DNA of 64,000 nt from Segatella paludivivens DSM 17968 = JCM 13650 (GCF_000373185.1 NZ_KB890631.1:1-64000), one strand, 5' to 3'; shown: positions 17,001 through 26,199, counted from the stretch's first letter. Numbers and translations: made by a program. Notes: a model not told the origin generated them from the letters alone.

Positions 17001-18198
17001 GCAGCATCTTGATAAAATAGTGTTTAATCTGCTTTCTAATGCTTTTAAATATACACCGTCTAATGGAGCGATATCATTGGATATGTCTTTTGATGATGGA
17101 ATGATGACCATCAAGGTGATAGACACAGGAGTGGGGGTGCCCGATCAGAGACGTAATGAATTGTTTAGTAGGTTTATGCAAAGTAGTTATACGGGTGAAA
17201 GTTTTGGTATCGGACTCCATCTGACAAAGGAACTTGTAGCAGTGCATCATGGAACGATAGACTATGAGAAGAATCCTTGTGGAGGATCTATATTCATAGT
17301 TAAGATTCCGACGGATGTTAATGTATACGATGAACATGATTTCTTAGTGCAGGATAACCCAATCCTGCGAGATGATGAGGATACGTTACAGTTTAATGAG
17401 CTTCTTGATGTGTCGCAGACAGCTGCAAATAGAACAAAACCGTTGAACAGAAAGAAGATTCTATTTGTTGAGGATGATAATGATATTCGGGAATTTTTGG
17501 GAAATGAACTAAGTAATTATTTTGAGGTAGAAACAGAAGCTGATGGGAAAAGTTGTATTGACAAAGCAAAAGAATATGATGTTGATTTGATTATCAGTGA
17601 TGTTATGATGCCGGGTATGAATGGATTTGAATTGACTAAGCGTTTGAAAAACAATTTTGAAACCAGTCATATTCCTATTATCTTACTTACGGCATTGAGC
17701 AATGATGAAAGTCAGTTAGAGGGTATGGAGTCTGGCGCGGATGCTTATATAACTAAGCCATTCAGCCCCCAATTGCTTGTTGCAAGAATATTCCAGTTGT
17801 TGAATGGAAGAGAGATTTTGAAACAAAAGTATTCAAAAAGCCTTGAGGAAGTGAGACCTTCATTATGCTCTTCTGAGCAAGATCAACTATTTGTGCGAAG
17901 GTTAGATGCCATCATCACGTCAAGAATGAGCGATCAGACCCTTTCTGTGGAGAGAATAGCAGAGATGTTACATCTTGGAAGGACTATTTTTTATAATAAA
18001 GTAAGAGGCGTAACGGGTTATACTCCGAATGAATATTTAAGGGTAAAAAGAATGAAATATGCTGCTGAACTTCTTAAAAAAGGAGAAAAGAATGTGTCAG
18101 AGGTAGCTTATGAGGTAGGTTTTGATACTCCGTATTATTTCAGTAAATGCTTTAAAGACCAGTTTGGTATTCCGCCATCACAATATAGAGGAGGATAA
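14008..18198 (+). CDS. Hybrid two-component system regulator (HTCS)
   Basis: This 1396-residue protein has a signal sequence, then about 800 periplasmic residues with repeated two-bladed-propeller motifs (IWFGTRYGLARY, IWISTYGNGLF, MWVGTYGDGL, IWVGTTGGLL). A Y_Y_Y domain (YWLEGYDKTWSG) leads to a membrane segment at about 838-859. Inside the cell follow a histidine kinase with H891 (NIAHEFRTPLT), an ATPase domain with GVGVPDQRR and FGIGLHL, a receiver domain with Asp about 1197 (SDVMMPG) and an AraC-type DNA-binding end. It should bind oligosaccharides in the periplasm and activate locus 1. A Cys after LLG in the signal is lipobox-like, although the protein is also membrane-spanning. Confidence 0.95.
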   Translation: MNRIKLIIFCVSTICLLGCRNNSRQASHHVEESLDSTAVDTVSLPIQVKAKHLTIQDGLPSITINSLCQDKKGFIWFGTRYGLARYDGNKIKVYRHNNSPMSIDDSRIKKTIEDAANNKMWLYTVSETFECLDLKTGTQSDYMSGEKKPHFTNSKFVNAGEIWMYGKKNGAMRVCLLNGKFYIERFGKDNIGSDEIEMFDTVSKNKILICTPTRLYIYGKKKLICANKGNKFVKTRYVGGRQMLVTDKGKLYELKGNKTQVCLKIAFDKGEHFVDDVVWNGKWMIFTNLGCHSVDIKKSKVERCSGEWDIANGKIVKDNRGRKWIYNKTGELRLITEKGLISLNLLPSGETNYIDYERYHIVEDNHGLIWISTYGNGLFVFSHDLKRQQHFMADGKTDSPIKSNHLLDMIADRNDGIWISTEFGGVAHIQVLEKNTERVFPDNKRRMDFSNTVRMISKSKNGDILVATRAGWLYRYSSDMKQMKGKSHYDSNVYAIKEARDGQTWIGTRGKGIYGVDGLDFGNHNVFCMAEDNKNRMWVGTYGDGLSAVMRRGQNYLIKKMFLDSVGTNEVRCIIKDRNGWIWVGTTGGLLVFNPDKFIFDKNAYIQYLTGKEIHDIFVDSKNRIWLAIPEEGVCVTTSKNGYNRLKFKYYNRLNGLVNDMTQCVVEDRKGDYWISTQQGVSCFNLRRKTFENYSLDSSPMGNMYNENAAICLDDGRILLGGYYGLTIIQPGKLRHAKDNVNVVFTSEPYSDMMTLDYSDNSPVIDFSTLDYSDVKNVKYTYWLEGYDKTWSGASPISWAAYKNLPSGKYILHAKACNADGVWGSESVLTIMVNPPMYLSFWAILLYIVIAVVVMYLIVRNVREKNELRSKVKFEQELTKYKLLFFTNIAHEFRTPLTLIEGSLEKETRIVKANNWHGELDKSIRTMNKSVKRMLRLIDQLLEFRKMQAGKLALALQQSDVVYFVKNLFLTFEDAADSKKIDYKFTSSENTHVMFFDKQHLDKIVFNLLSNAFKYTPSNGAISLDMSFDDGMMTIKVIDTGVGVPDQRRNELFSRFMQSSYTGESFGIGLHLTKELVAVHHGTIDYEKNPCGGSIFIVKIPTDVNVYDEHDFLVQDNPILRDDEDTLQFNELLDVSQTAANRTKPLNRKKILFVEDDNDIREFLGNELSNYFEVETEADGKSCIDKAKEYDVDLIISDVMMPGMNGFELTKRLKNNFETSHIPIILLTALSNDESQLEGMESGADAYITKPFSPQLLVARIFQLLNGREILKQKYSKSLEEVRPSLCSSEQDQLFVRRLDAIITSRMSDQTLSVERIAEMLHLGRTIFYNKVRGVTGYTPNEYLRVKRMKYAAELLKKGEKNVSEVAYEVGFDTPYYFSKCFKDQFGIPPSQYRGG

Positions 18199-18217
18199 GA
18201 TTCATTGAATCTTATCC
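18193..18217. terminator. Shared hairpin across two convergent stop codons
   Basis: Arms of 11 bases (18193-18203 and 18207-18217) with a 3-base loop include the TAA of the regulator and the TGA of the convergent GH28 gene. The two genes are only 3 bases apart, so this hairpin is the only candidate terminator for both strands. No long T-run follows. Confidence 0.55.
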
Positions 18218-19536
18218 CCATTTATTCTAACATTTTTCATCTTGCAACTTTTCAAGAATGAGGTGTCCATTGTTCCATAAGGATCATGAGCATTGATGTC
18301 GTAAAATGCAAAAGAGCCAAGGTCATATTTATCTGAAGGTTTCAACTGGTAAAATCCTTTTTGACATGTAATATTGATATTTCTCATCTCTACATTTGAG
18401 ATGTATGAACGTGGCATGTCTTTACGTTCCTTTAAATCAAAGAACTGTGTCCAAATTTTCGTCCTTATGCCGTATATTGTATTACCAGTACAGTTCTCAA
18501 CTCTTACATATTCGTATCTTTGTGGCGTGTCTGGACGCATCTTGAACAATAAGATATTGCTTGTCTGATTGAAGTCGCAGCTTCTCATAATGATGTTTGT
18601 GGCATCATAACATTCACTACCAAAGGTTATACCACCTCCTGCTTTTGCGAATTTACAATATTGAACTATAATATTACGGCATGGACCATTAGTGGAATCT
18701 TTGTCAACATAAGTACCTTTACCACCTTTAAGGCATACTCCGTCATCGTTTACGTTTATGAAACAATTGTTTATCAGTACATTCTCACAGGCATCAATGT
18801 CAATTGCGTCTGTGCTGGGACCTTTGGGATAAGCATTTGTTTGTGAATATATATAGCAGCCTAGATATTTTACTTTATTACATTTATATATATGATTTGT
18901 CCAAAAACCAGAATTTATCATTCTAACACCACAGATTTTTACATCATACGAATTTGAGATATAAAGCATTCTTGGTCTTAATGCTTCCAGATTGGTACAC
19001 TTTGGATTTACTTTTCTTCTTAACCAAAATTCGTCATAGTATTTTAGACCGTTTCCGTCGATAGTTCCTTTGCCTGAAATAGAAAAATCTCTCACCCCGT
19101 CAACGTTTATAAGTGCCGCAAAATAGTTTGTTGTCATTCCCTCAAGCCTAGTGCGTTTTATCTTGTAATTGGTTATGGCATCGCTACCTTTTAATTTTCC
19201 GTCGTTAGCGATATACAAGTTTGTGCCTTGTTTGAAGAATAAGGAACCCGTGAGATATGTTCCTGATGGGATGACAACCACACCACCACCTTCATTATGG
19301 CATTTGTCTATTACCGATTGAATTCTGCCAGTCTGTATAACCGAGGAGTCTTTAACCACTCCATAGTCTGTGATAACGTATTGTTTCCCTAATTTATTTA
19401 TGTTTACTTGTGTCGTATCAGTAAACCAACTTGGTATAATAGAACCGTCAGGGAACTTTTCGTTTTGACTTTTACTATATGCAGTGACATGACATGCTGT
19501 AAATATAAAAATGAATGCAGTTAAGTATTTAATCAT
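18202..19536 (-). CDS. GH28 family polygalacturonase-like glycosidase
   Basis: The ATG at 19534-19536 gives a clean signal peptide and about 444 residues; the longer in-frame start adds an unlikely tail. The central part is a right-handed beta-helix. GH28 motifs are visible: STD (Asp about 243), NDDG (264-265), GGGITFGSE where the classical GHG stands, and a basic KMR near the subsite. The missing His in the third motif suggests an exo-acting or substrate-shifted member rather than a classical endopolygalacturonase. It likely removes galacturonic acid-type residues in the periplasm. A -7-like element (CAAAAATA on the plus strand, 19560-19567) lies just upstream. Confidence 0.85.
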   Translation of the reverse strand: MIKYLTAFIFIFTACHVTAYSKSQNEKFPDGSIIPSWFTDTTQVNINKLGKQYVITDYGVVKDSSVIQTGRIQSVIDKCHNEGGGVVVIPSGTYLTGSLFFKQGTNLYIANDGKLKGSDAITNYKIKRTRLEGMTTNYFAALINVDGVRDFSISGKGTIDGNGLKYYDEFWLRRKVNPKCTNLEALRPRMLYISNSYDVKICGVRMINSGFWTNHIYKCNKVKYLGCYIYSQTNAYPKGPSTDAIDIDACENVLINNCFINVNDDGVCLKGGKGTYVDKDSTNGPCRNIIVQYCKFAKAGGGITFGSECYDATNIIMRSCDFNQTSNILLFKMRPDTPQRYEYVRVENCTGNTIYGIRTKIWTQFFDLKERKDMPRSYISNVEMRNINITCQKGFYQLKPSDKYDLGSFAFYDINAHDPYGTMDTSFLKSCKMKNVRINGDKIQ

Positions 19537-19648
19537 TTGTTTATTATTTGATTTGCATACAAAAATACATCCTTTCAAGGAACCTAAGATATGAAATTAT
19601 ACAATCATGATATAAAATCATTCATTATATGTCAAAACGATTAAGCTA

Positions 19649-22600
19649 TTACTTCTGTAATGTAATTGCCATCACGCCTACTACGACATCATTTGACAAT
19701 GTACGCAAAGTAAATGAACGCAACTTCTTTTCTTTATTCAAAGGCATCTTCAATATTTCTGCTGCCCCGTCTTTGATGAACTGTGGCTCTGCACTATCTG
19801 GATTACCATTAACCGATTTTTCAATATCTCCCACGGTGATAACTTTTCTTAGGTCGCGTGTTGCAATTCCTGAACCAAGATGTACTCGATATGGCTTAAC
19901 GGGAGATGTCCAAAAAGCTAAATCGTCTAAATAATATTCTTGCTCTATAGGACACCAGTTAATTGGATTACGCAGAGCGAGTGTATCTTTTGTCCCATCT
20001 TGATAAGTAGCAACAATGATAGCATTGTCTATACGACTCTGCATATTGTTGGTGCTGCCTGCTAAAAGGAAGCAAGCATATTTCGCCTTACCTTTTGCCA
20101 AAATCACTACACTGTCTGGATAATTGTCCCATAATGATGTGTATATGATATTTTTACCAATTGCGTGAGAACGGAAGCTCACTCCTATGCCAGTATCATA
20201 TTTGTCGTTAATGATTTTGGCGCGCAATCCGCTATCATTTATTTCGGCAGTACGTTTGGGTATGCACCATTGTCCAATGCCTTGTTTTGGAATTTCTAAG
20301 GTTGTATATGGAGAACGTGGTGATAGATATTCATTCTTATAGATGTCATCAACATTGGAATTGAAATACTTGTCAATGTTTAATGCTTGTGATTTTTCGA
20401 CAGCTGATATATCATCAAGTCCCATTTTATGAATATATTCTTTAGTGTTAGCTTTCGCTTTGGATGAATCGGCATAGCTAGAACATATTCGACTTTCTAT
20501 ATTCGACATTTGTTTATCACGGTCGAATGTAAATGTCTGTACACTGTCTGAATTTCCTGTGATATCTACATAACGACCAGCATCAAGATTCATGCGCAGA
20601 ATCAACTGCAAAGGGTGGGTGAAGTTCTGTGTAACCTCATAAACATCTTTAGAGCCTTCACGATGAAACTTATATGATAGATAAGGGGTATGTACAGAAG
20701 CACTGTCCCAACTTTCAGGGAATGATGGACGTATAATGCATTTTCCAAACAAAGCATCTGGTTTGATTCCGAATAATCCGCACACAATGGCACGTGAGGT
20801 AATGCCAATATTATCACCAAAATCACGATAAGCCTCACTGCGTGCTTTGTCTAGATAGCTGATTTGCCCGAAATTACCAGGGCTTCCCCCAAGGAACATC
20901 TCATCAAGTAAATCACTTTTTAGTAACTTGAAACCTTCTTCTTTTCTCCCTGCTTCGAAATAAGCCAGAGCCATATTTGCCACTTCTTCATGGGCTACAT
21001 TATTCGTACTCCAATCATAGGGCATCCAGTCTGATGTGGATAGAGTGTACAAATTCTTTTCCACGGGAGGCATTAATGATTTATATTTCTCAGGAATAAT
21101 ATACTCTACAGGGATATGAGGAATACTGTTGTTTACATAGTTTGTGGCTTCATAAGCTTGTTCAGAGGAACATGCTCCACAGTCTATTGGTGTGTAGATA
21201 CTCCAAAGAGCAGCACTTTCATGCAATCTTTTTAATCCCATTAAATCCTGAAATTCAGCCCAATGTCCTTTATCCTTTATCCAAAGGCGAGAGTTCATTG
21301 CTTTCAATATGGCGTCAGCTTCTTCATAATATGGCTTAGGGTCTTCACCTATTATAGATGCAATTCTTGCCATCAGTTTGTTAGCCCTGTAATTATATGC
21401 AGAAGAATGTGTCACGGCACCACTGTTATAATACAAAGCATCACTTGCCCATATACAACAATATGCATCATATAGATGGTCGCCGTCTGGGTCCCAATTA
21501 CGTTTTTCCCACTCAATGTTTCGTTTCAAAACAGGCCATAAACGTTTCATCATTACCGTATCCGCATCATAAGAAAAATGCCATAACAATTCATCTATAT
21601 AATTCAGATTCATATCGTAATGATTCATATTGTCGTTTCTATTTGGATAGCGGCAAATATAACCATTACTGTACATCTGCGTGCCCCATTTCTCTTCGCC
21701 TCTTGCCAAGTTGTTTGTCGAATCTTGCGAAGGGTGAGGGTATATAGGTTCTACATTCGTAACCTGACTTTTTGCGTAAGCATCGAAATGAGAGATAGCT
21801 CTGGCGTTCCATCCAAGTACATCACCAACATAAGCAGCACGCCAACCGCACAATGGCATGCGCCAACCGATACATCCGTGAAGCCATGTTGAATCATCCC
21901 ATAAACCGTCTGCCGCCGCAGAAAGATTTGCACCAAGCGTATTGATGAAATCGTCAGGTGTGGAAAACTGGAGACCACTTGTAATGTCTTTCAATGCTTT
22001 TTCTTCTTTCTCAAAAAGAATACGCCCATATTTCTTAGCAATATTTTCCATTTTTCCAGGGTCTTCAAAGACTAAATAAGTCTCGCCAGAAGCATTCCAT
22101 TCTAATGTTACAAGATCTTTTTCGTCAGGTGAAGCCTCATAACTGCTTCTTGGTTCCAATCCATAGTCACCTTCACGCATCATTTTCGTTTTGGCAGTCT
22201 GGCACATCTTAACCACTAGCTTAACCTTAGGAGAGAATCCCCTTGTTATGATTTGCCACAATGCTCCTTCACCAGATTGTGATGCCAAAGCTACTATTCT
22301 AACTTCTGCATCTCCCCAGGATTTATCTTTTACAATATACGAACGTCTGCCGCCACTATATCTGGACTCGCAATAACTAGTACTGTCTAATCTGAGAGCT
22401 TTACCTTCTATGACAATATAAAAACGGAAATTCTTACTTTTAGCCTTGTTGTACGAAGCGAAGATTGGACGGTCGCTGGTTTCAAGTCTATAAAGGGTAT
22501 GTGTGCCATATAAGGCACGGGTGTATCTGTTGTTTCCATTAATACAGACAATATCTTTCCCGTTAGGATAATATTGAAAGGTTCTTGCTGGCTTTTTGTT

Positions 22601-22783
22601 TGATTCCTTTATGCCATTGTTGTCATTTGATGGTGAGGGTAATTTGTTACCTTCATCTTTACCAGACTTTGGGTTATTAAAGTCAATAATTGTATAATCA
22701 TTGCTTTCATTAAAAACAAAGAAAGAATGTGCATTAACCTGTAATGAAAGACAAGCCAATAAGTAGAATAATATTTTTTTCAT
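19649..22783 (-). CDS. DUF4450-type six-hairpin glycosidase-like protein
   Basis: This 1044-residue protein has a signal peptide (MKKILFYLLACLSLQVNA). An N-terminal beta-sandwich region (YYPNGKDIVCINGNNRYTRALYG) is typical of DUF4450. A helical barrel with GCIGWRMPLCGWRAAYVGD, WDPDGDHLYDAYCCIWASDA and STSDWMPYDWSTNNVAHEE follows, then a C-terminal beta-rich domain. Such proteins occur in Bacteroidota pectin and side-chain loci and are presumed glycosidases. I cannot name the substrate. It lies upstream of GH28 on the same strand with a 112-base gap, and has its own strong promoter. Confidence 0.7.
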   Translation of the reverse strand: MKKILFYLLACLSLQVNAHSFFVFNESNDYTIIDFNNPKSGKDEGNKLPSPSNDNNGIKESNKKPARTFQYYPNGKDIVCINGNNRYTRALYGTHTLYRLETSDRPIFASYNKAKSKNFRFYIVIEGKALRLDSTSYCESRYSGGRRSYIVKDKSWGDAEVRIVALASQSGEGALWQIITRGFSPKVKLVVKMCQTAKTKMMREGDYGLEPRSSYEASPDEKDLVTLEWNASGETYLVFEDPGKMENIAKKYGRILFEKEEKALKDITSGLQFSTPDDFINTLGANLSAAADGLWDDSTWLHGCIGWRMPLCGWRAAYVGDVLGWNARAISHFDAYAKSQVTNVEPIYPHPSQDSTNNLARGEEKWGTQMYSNGYICRYPNRNDNMNHYDMNLNYIDELLWHFSYDADTVMMKRLWPVLKRNIEWEKRNWDPDGDHLYDAYCCIWASDALYYNSGAVTHSSAYNYRANKLMARIASIIGEDPKPYYEEADAILKAMNSRLWIKDKGHWAEFQDLMGLKRLHESAALWSIYTPIDCGACSSEQAYEATNYVNNSIPHIPVEYIIPEKYKSLMPPVEKNLYTLSTSDWMPYDWSTNNVAHEEVANMALAYFEAGRKEEGFKLLKSDLLDEMFLGGSPGNFGQISYLDKARSEAYRDFGDNIGITSRAIVCGLFGIKPDALFGKCIIRPSFPESWDSASVHTPYLSYKFHREGSKDVYEVTQNFTHPLQLILRMNLDAGRYVDITGNSDSVQTFTFDRDKQMSNIESRICSSYADSSKAKANTKEYIHKMGLDDISAVEKSQALNIDKYFNSNVDDIYKNEYLSPRSPYTTLEIPKQGIGQWCIPKRTAEINDSGLRAKIINDKYDTGIGVSFRSHAIGKNIIYTSLWDNYPDSVVILAKGKAKYACFLLAGSTNNMQSRIDNAIIVATYQDGTKDTLALRNPINWCPIEQEYYLDDLAFWTSPVKPYRVHLGSGIATRDLRKVITVGDIEKSVNGNPDSAEPQFIKDGAAEILKMPLNKEKKLRSFTLRTLSNDVVVGVMAITLQK

Positions 22784-22811
22784 AGTTTGTAATAGGTCTT
22801 ATTCGAGTTTA

Positions 22812-22842
22812 CAAATTTACGAAATATAATTATTTTTGCAAA
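22812..22842 (-). promoter_or_regulatory. Promoter of the DUF4450 gene
   Basis: On the minus strand TTTG (22842-22839), a 19-base spacer and TAAATTTG (22819-22812) match the Bacteroidota consensus. The start codon is 29 bases downstream. Confidence 0.8.
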
Positions 22843-23106
22843 AAAATTAAACGTGTTTTTGTCTTTTCTCCCCAAAAAAGCTATTTGTATATATTTTATA
22901 CATTCTTTTACTCTAGGCTGTTACACTATTTACGAGGATTTAATATAAACATTCAACGACTTTACATGCTTTTCTAGATAGCTTTTACTCGTAATAATTA
23001 TGTAGACAATTACCTTTATTGATGAAATATATTGTACTCAAATACAGCGTATTTTCGATGTTTTAAACCTTTGAATATTATGTTTTTTTGAGTTTCTCCC
23101 TATTAT

Positions 23107-23144
23107 TAATATGGAAATCCCTACTTACTAATATGGAAATTCCT
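23107..23144 (+). repeat. Two 16-bp tandem sites with 22-bp period
   Basis: TAATATGGAAATCCCT at 23107-23122 and TAATATGGAAATTCCT at 23129-23144 differ at one base and start exactly 22 bases apart, two helical turns. They end 23 bases before a TATCTTTG promoter element, where an activator would bind. No other copy was seen in the window. Confidence 0.6.
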
Positions 23145-23167
23145 CATGGCAATTATGTATTTGGCAT

Positions 23168-23440
23168 TATCTTTGCATCATGTAAAAAATGCAATGAGAA
23201 TGACATTGAACTAAGTTTGATGATTCTACACTCGCTTGCATTATGTAAATAAATAGGTTACCATAATTATTTCGAATATAAAGTATCAAAAGCAAAAGAT
23301 TGACTCAGTAGATAAATTAGTTTGGGTAAAAAGATTAGGATAAAGTATTAGCAATATTAAGATATAAAAGAGTTATTAATAAAAATCAGGTAAAAGCTGG
23401 GCAGCCGGTTTCCGTGTGGAAATCGGCTGCCATCTTTTTA
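23168..23440 (+). ncRNA. Possible small RNA or relic transcript between promoter and hairpin
   Basis: TATCTTTG at 23168-23175 matches the -7 element, but no good -33 TTTG lies at the right distance; the tandem sites upstream could compensate through an activator. From about 23181 to the hairpin at 23400-23431 no reading frame exceeds about 11 codons. The RNA would be about 255 bases. Alternatives are a promoter left after loss of its gene, or a hairpin that serves only the flippase gene on the other strand. The rest of 22850-23100 shows nothing I can name. Confidence 0.35.
23400..23440. terminator. Strong GC-rich hairpin
   Basis: Arms of 14 bases with one mismatch (23400-23413 and 23418-23431) enclose a GTGT loop. 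On the plus strand ATCTTTTTATTTG follows; on the minus strand AGCTTTTACC follows. It can terminate the flippase gene on the minus strand and any plus-strand transcript. Confidence 0.75.
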
Positions 23441-23444
23441 TTTG

Positions 23445-24938
23445 TTAGTGTCTGAAGTATTTTCCTATCATAGGAAGTCTTGACAATGGGAAATCTTTCT
23501 TTACAATATATGCTCCGAAAATTAAAATTAAGACTGTGTTGACTGCTATTGCACCAGCATCAGGGATATAATTGTTTGAAAGGGTCATTCCTACATTTAG
23601 TATGATTGATAATACTAAATATTTCGCCATTTCGCCAAGCGGATAATTTATGCGGTACATCTTCTGTCCAACAAAATATGATATGAGCATAGAAGTACCA
23701 TAACCTGTTATTCCCGACCATGCGCATGCCATATATCCAAAGCGTGGAACAAAGATAATGTTGCTGACTATGAGCACGACGCAGCCTATTCCAGAGAAGT
23801 AAGCTCCCCATATAGTCTTGTCAATAAGTTTATACCAGAATGACAGATTGAAATATATACCATACATCATCGTTCCTATCATAACAATAGGTACTACACG
23901 AAGTCCGTCCCAATAGTCCCTAGCAATGAGGTGTTTGAGAATATCCATATAACCAATTACAACGAGATATGCGAATAGTGTGAAGATAACAAAATACTTC
24001 ATTACCTTTGCATAGGTCTCACGATTGTCGTTTTCTTTGGCTTTACCAAATACAAACGGTTCGTAGGCATATCTGAAAGCCTGGGTTATTAGTGCCATAA
24101 TCATGGCAATTTTACTCGCAGCTCCATAAATACCAAGTTGCATGTTCATGTCTGAACCCTTGTATATATAAGGGAAGATAATTCTGTCAGCAGTCTGGTT
24201 TAATATTCCGGCTATACCAAGTATAAGAATAGGCCAACTGTAAGACATCATACGCTTCATTAAAGCTTTGTCGAATACATATTTGAAACCAGTGAATTCC
24301 TTGATGAAACAGAATGTAATTGAACCTGTACAGAATAAGTTGATATAGAAAGCATATCCAGCTCCGACTGTAGGATCATAAATTTTGCCGATAATATCAG
24401 GATGATTTTTGTATAGTGCAGGAAGAACAATATAGTAAAGAATATTGAGTCCAAAACTCATTACTATAAAGAGCAACTTCAATGTGGCAAACTTTATTGG
24501 GCGCTTCTTATATCTAAGGTATGCGAAGGGTATGCACTGGAATGAGTCAATTGCCACCGTTAGTCCCATTACCCAAACATATGATGGGTGATCACTATAG
24601 CCCATGAAACCTGAGATCTGTGGTAAGAATAGGAAAATGAGAGCGATGAAGAGTAATGACGTGAATCCTACAGCCATCAATATAGTAGAGTAAACTTTTT
24701 CAGGATTTTCATTTGGCTTGTTGGCATAGCGAAAAAATGTAGTTTCCATACCATAAGTGAGAATCACAAGCAGAAGTGCTGTGTAGGCATAAAGATTAGT
24801 AATAACACCATATCCACCACTTGCTGCTGAAAGTTTTGCCGTATAAATCGGCACAAGAAGATAAGTAAAGAAACGCCCTACGATACTTGACATCCCATAG
24901 ATGGCGGTATCTTTAGCTAGCGATTTTAAATTTGCCAT
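23445..24938 (-). CDS. Polysaccharide flippase (Wzx/MATE-like)
   Basis: This 497-residue integral membrane protein has about 12-14 hydrophobic segments and starts MANLKSLAKDTAIYGMSSIVGRFFTYLLVPIYT, shown here in part, as do MVF-type lipid-linked oligosaccharide exporters. A basic loop (YLRYKKRPIKFATLKL) and ETTFFRYAN are typical of this group. It should flip lipid-linked sugar units across the inner membrane for surface polysaccharide. It lies 20 bases after the Gate-domain gene, so the two probably share a transcript. The sugar is unknown. Confidence 0.85.
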   Translation of the reverse strand: MANLKSLAKDTAIYGMSSIVGRFFTYLLVPIYTAKLSAASGGYGVITNLYAYTALLLVILTYGMETTFFRYANKPNENPEKVYSTILMAVGFTSLLFIALIFLFLPQISGFMGYSDHPSYVWVMGLTVAIDSFQCIPFAYLRYKKRPIKFATLKLLFIVMSFGLNILYYIVLPALYKNHPDIIGKIYDPTVGAGYAFYINLFCTGSITFCFIKEFTGFKYVFDKALMKRMMSYSWPILILGIAGILNQTADRIIFPYIYKGSDMNMQLGIYGAASKIAMIMALITQAFRYAYEPFVFGKAKENDNRETYAKVMKYFVIFTLFAYLVVIGYMDILKHLIARDYWDGLRVVPIVMIGTMMYGIYFNLSFWYKLIDKTIWGAYFSGIGCVVLIVSNIIFVPRFGYMACAWSGITGYGTSMLISYFVGQKMYRINYPLGEMAKYLVLSIILNVGMTLSNNYIPDAGAIAVNTVLILIFGAYIVKKDFPLSRLPMIGKYFRH

Positions 24939-24958
24939 ATAATTATTTTATTTTTTTC

Positions 24959-26191
24959 TTAATTTCCGAAGAATGTATAGGCTATGGCTATAGCTGCAAG
25001 TACTCCAGCTAAATCTGCAAGCAAACCGCAAGCTACGGCATGGCGTGTGTACTTTATGCTCACTGAGCCAAAGTAAACAGCTAGTATATAGAATGTGGTG
25101 TCGGTAGAACCTTGAAAAATACAACTTAGTCTACCCACAAAGGAATCAGGACCGTAATTTTTCATTGACTCAAGCATCAATCCTCGTGCTCCACTTCCTG
25201 ATAGAGGTTTCATAAAGGCTGTTGGAAGTGCACCAACGAAATCGGTGTTAAGTCCAAATTGTTGCATGCACCATGAAATGCCATGGATAAGCATGTCCAT
25301 TGCTCCGGAAGCACGGAATACACCAACTCCTACCAATATAGCTACTAGATATGGAATGATGCGTACTGCAGTCGTGAATCCTTCTTTAGCACCTTCGATG
25401 AAAGCGTCATAAACATTTATCTTCTTTATAAATCCAGCTACGATAAAAGTTAGAATTACGCTAAACAGAATAAGGTTTCCTGTTAAACCGGTAACTGTTG
25501 CCATGGTGTCCTTATCCATATTTCCGAATCCCCATATCACCAAACCAACAAAGGCACATAGACAAAATATAAAGGTGAGAAGTACGGGCTGAAAAAGATT
25601 TATCTTCTGCCATAAAGATGTAATGATGATACCCGTAAGAGTTGCAACTGTAGTTGCAAGTAGTATAGGTATGAAGACATCAGTTGGCGAAGCAGCACCG
25701 TAAGTGGCTCTGAAAGCTAGTATTGTTGTAGGTATTATGGTAAGTCCGCTCGTATTGAGCACAAGGAACATGATCATTGGATTGGTAGCTGTGTCTTTCT
25801 TTGGATTCAATTCCTGCATCTGACTCATCGCCTTTAGACCCGTAGGAGTGGCAGCATTGTCGAGTCCCAACATGTTAGAGGCTATATTCATAAAAATACT
25901 TCCCATTACAGGGTGATTCTTAGGAATATCAGGGAAAAGCTTTGTGAAAACAGGACTTAATGCTCTTGCCAAGACATTAACCATTCCGGCTTTTTCGCCA
26001 ATCTTCATAATGCCTAACCATAATGAAAGCACACCGGTAAGACCGATTGATGTTTCAAATGCTGTCTTGGAGGAATCGAATGTCGAGTCTACCATTGCCT
26101 TGAAGATAGTGGTGTCTCCCATCATCAACTGTATTGCTCCAAAGATGAAAGCGATTACAAAGAATGCAATCCAAATATAATTCAATACCAT
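24959..26191 (-). CDS. Fused SpmA/SpmB-like nucleoside-recognition (Gate) membrane protein
   Basis: This 410-residue protein has two Gate domains in tandem. The first carries GLTGVLSLWLGIMKIGEKAG and SNMLGLDNAATPTGLKAM, as in SpmA. The second carries TTAVRIIPYLVAILVGVGVFRASG, PTAFMKPLSGSGARGL and GSTDTTFYILAVYFG, as in SpmB. In spore-formers these are separate spore-maturation proteins; in non-sporing Bacteroidota the fused form is common and its transport role is unproven. It has its own good promoter and leads the flippase gene. Confidence 0.85.
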   Translation of the reverse strand: MVLNYIWIAFFVIAFIFGAIQLMMGDTTIFKAMVDSTFDSSKTAFETSIGLTGVLSLWLGIMKIGEKAGMVNVLARALSPVFTKLFPDIPKNHPVMGSIFMNIASNMLGLDNAATPTGLKAMSQMQELNPKKDTATNPMIMFLVLNTSGLTIIPTTILAFRATYGAASPTDVFIPILLATTVATLTGIIITSLWQKINLFQPVLLTFIFCLCAFVGLVIWGFGNMDKDTMATVTGLTGNLILFSVILTFIVAGFIKKINVYDAFIEGAKEGFTTAVRIIPYLVAILVGVGVFRASGAMDMLIHGISWCMQQFGLNTDFVGALPTAFMKPLSGSGARGLMLESMKNYGPDSFVGRLSCIFQGSTDTTFYILAVYFGSVSIKYTRHAVACGLLADLAGVLAAIAIAYTFFGN

Positions 26192-26199
26192 AATGGGTG

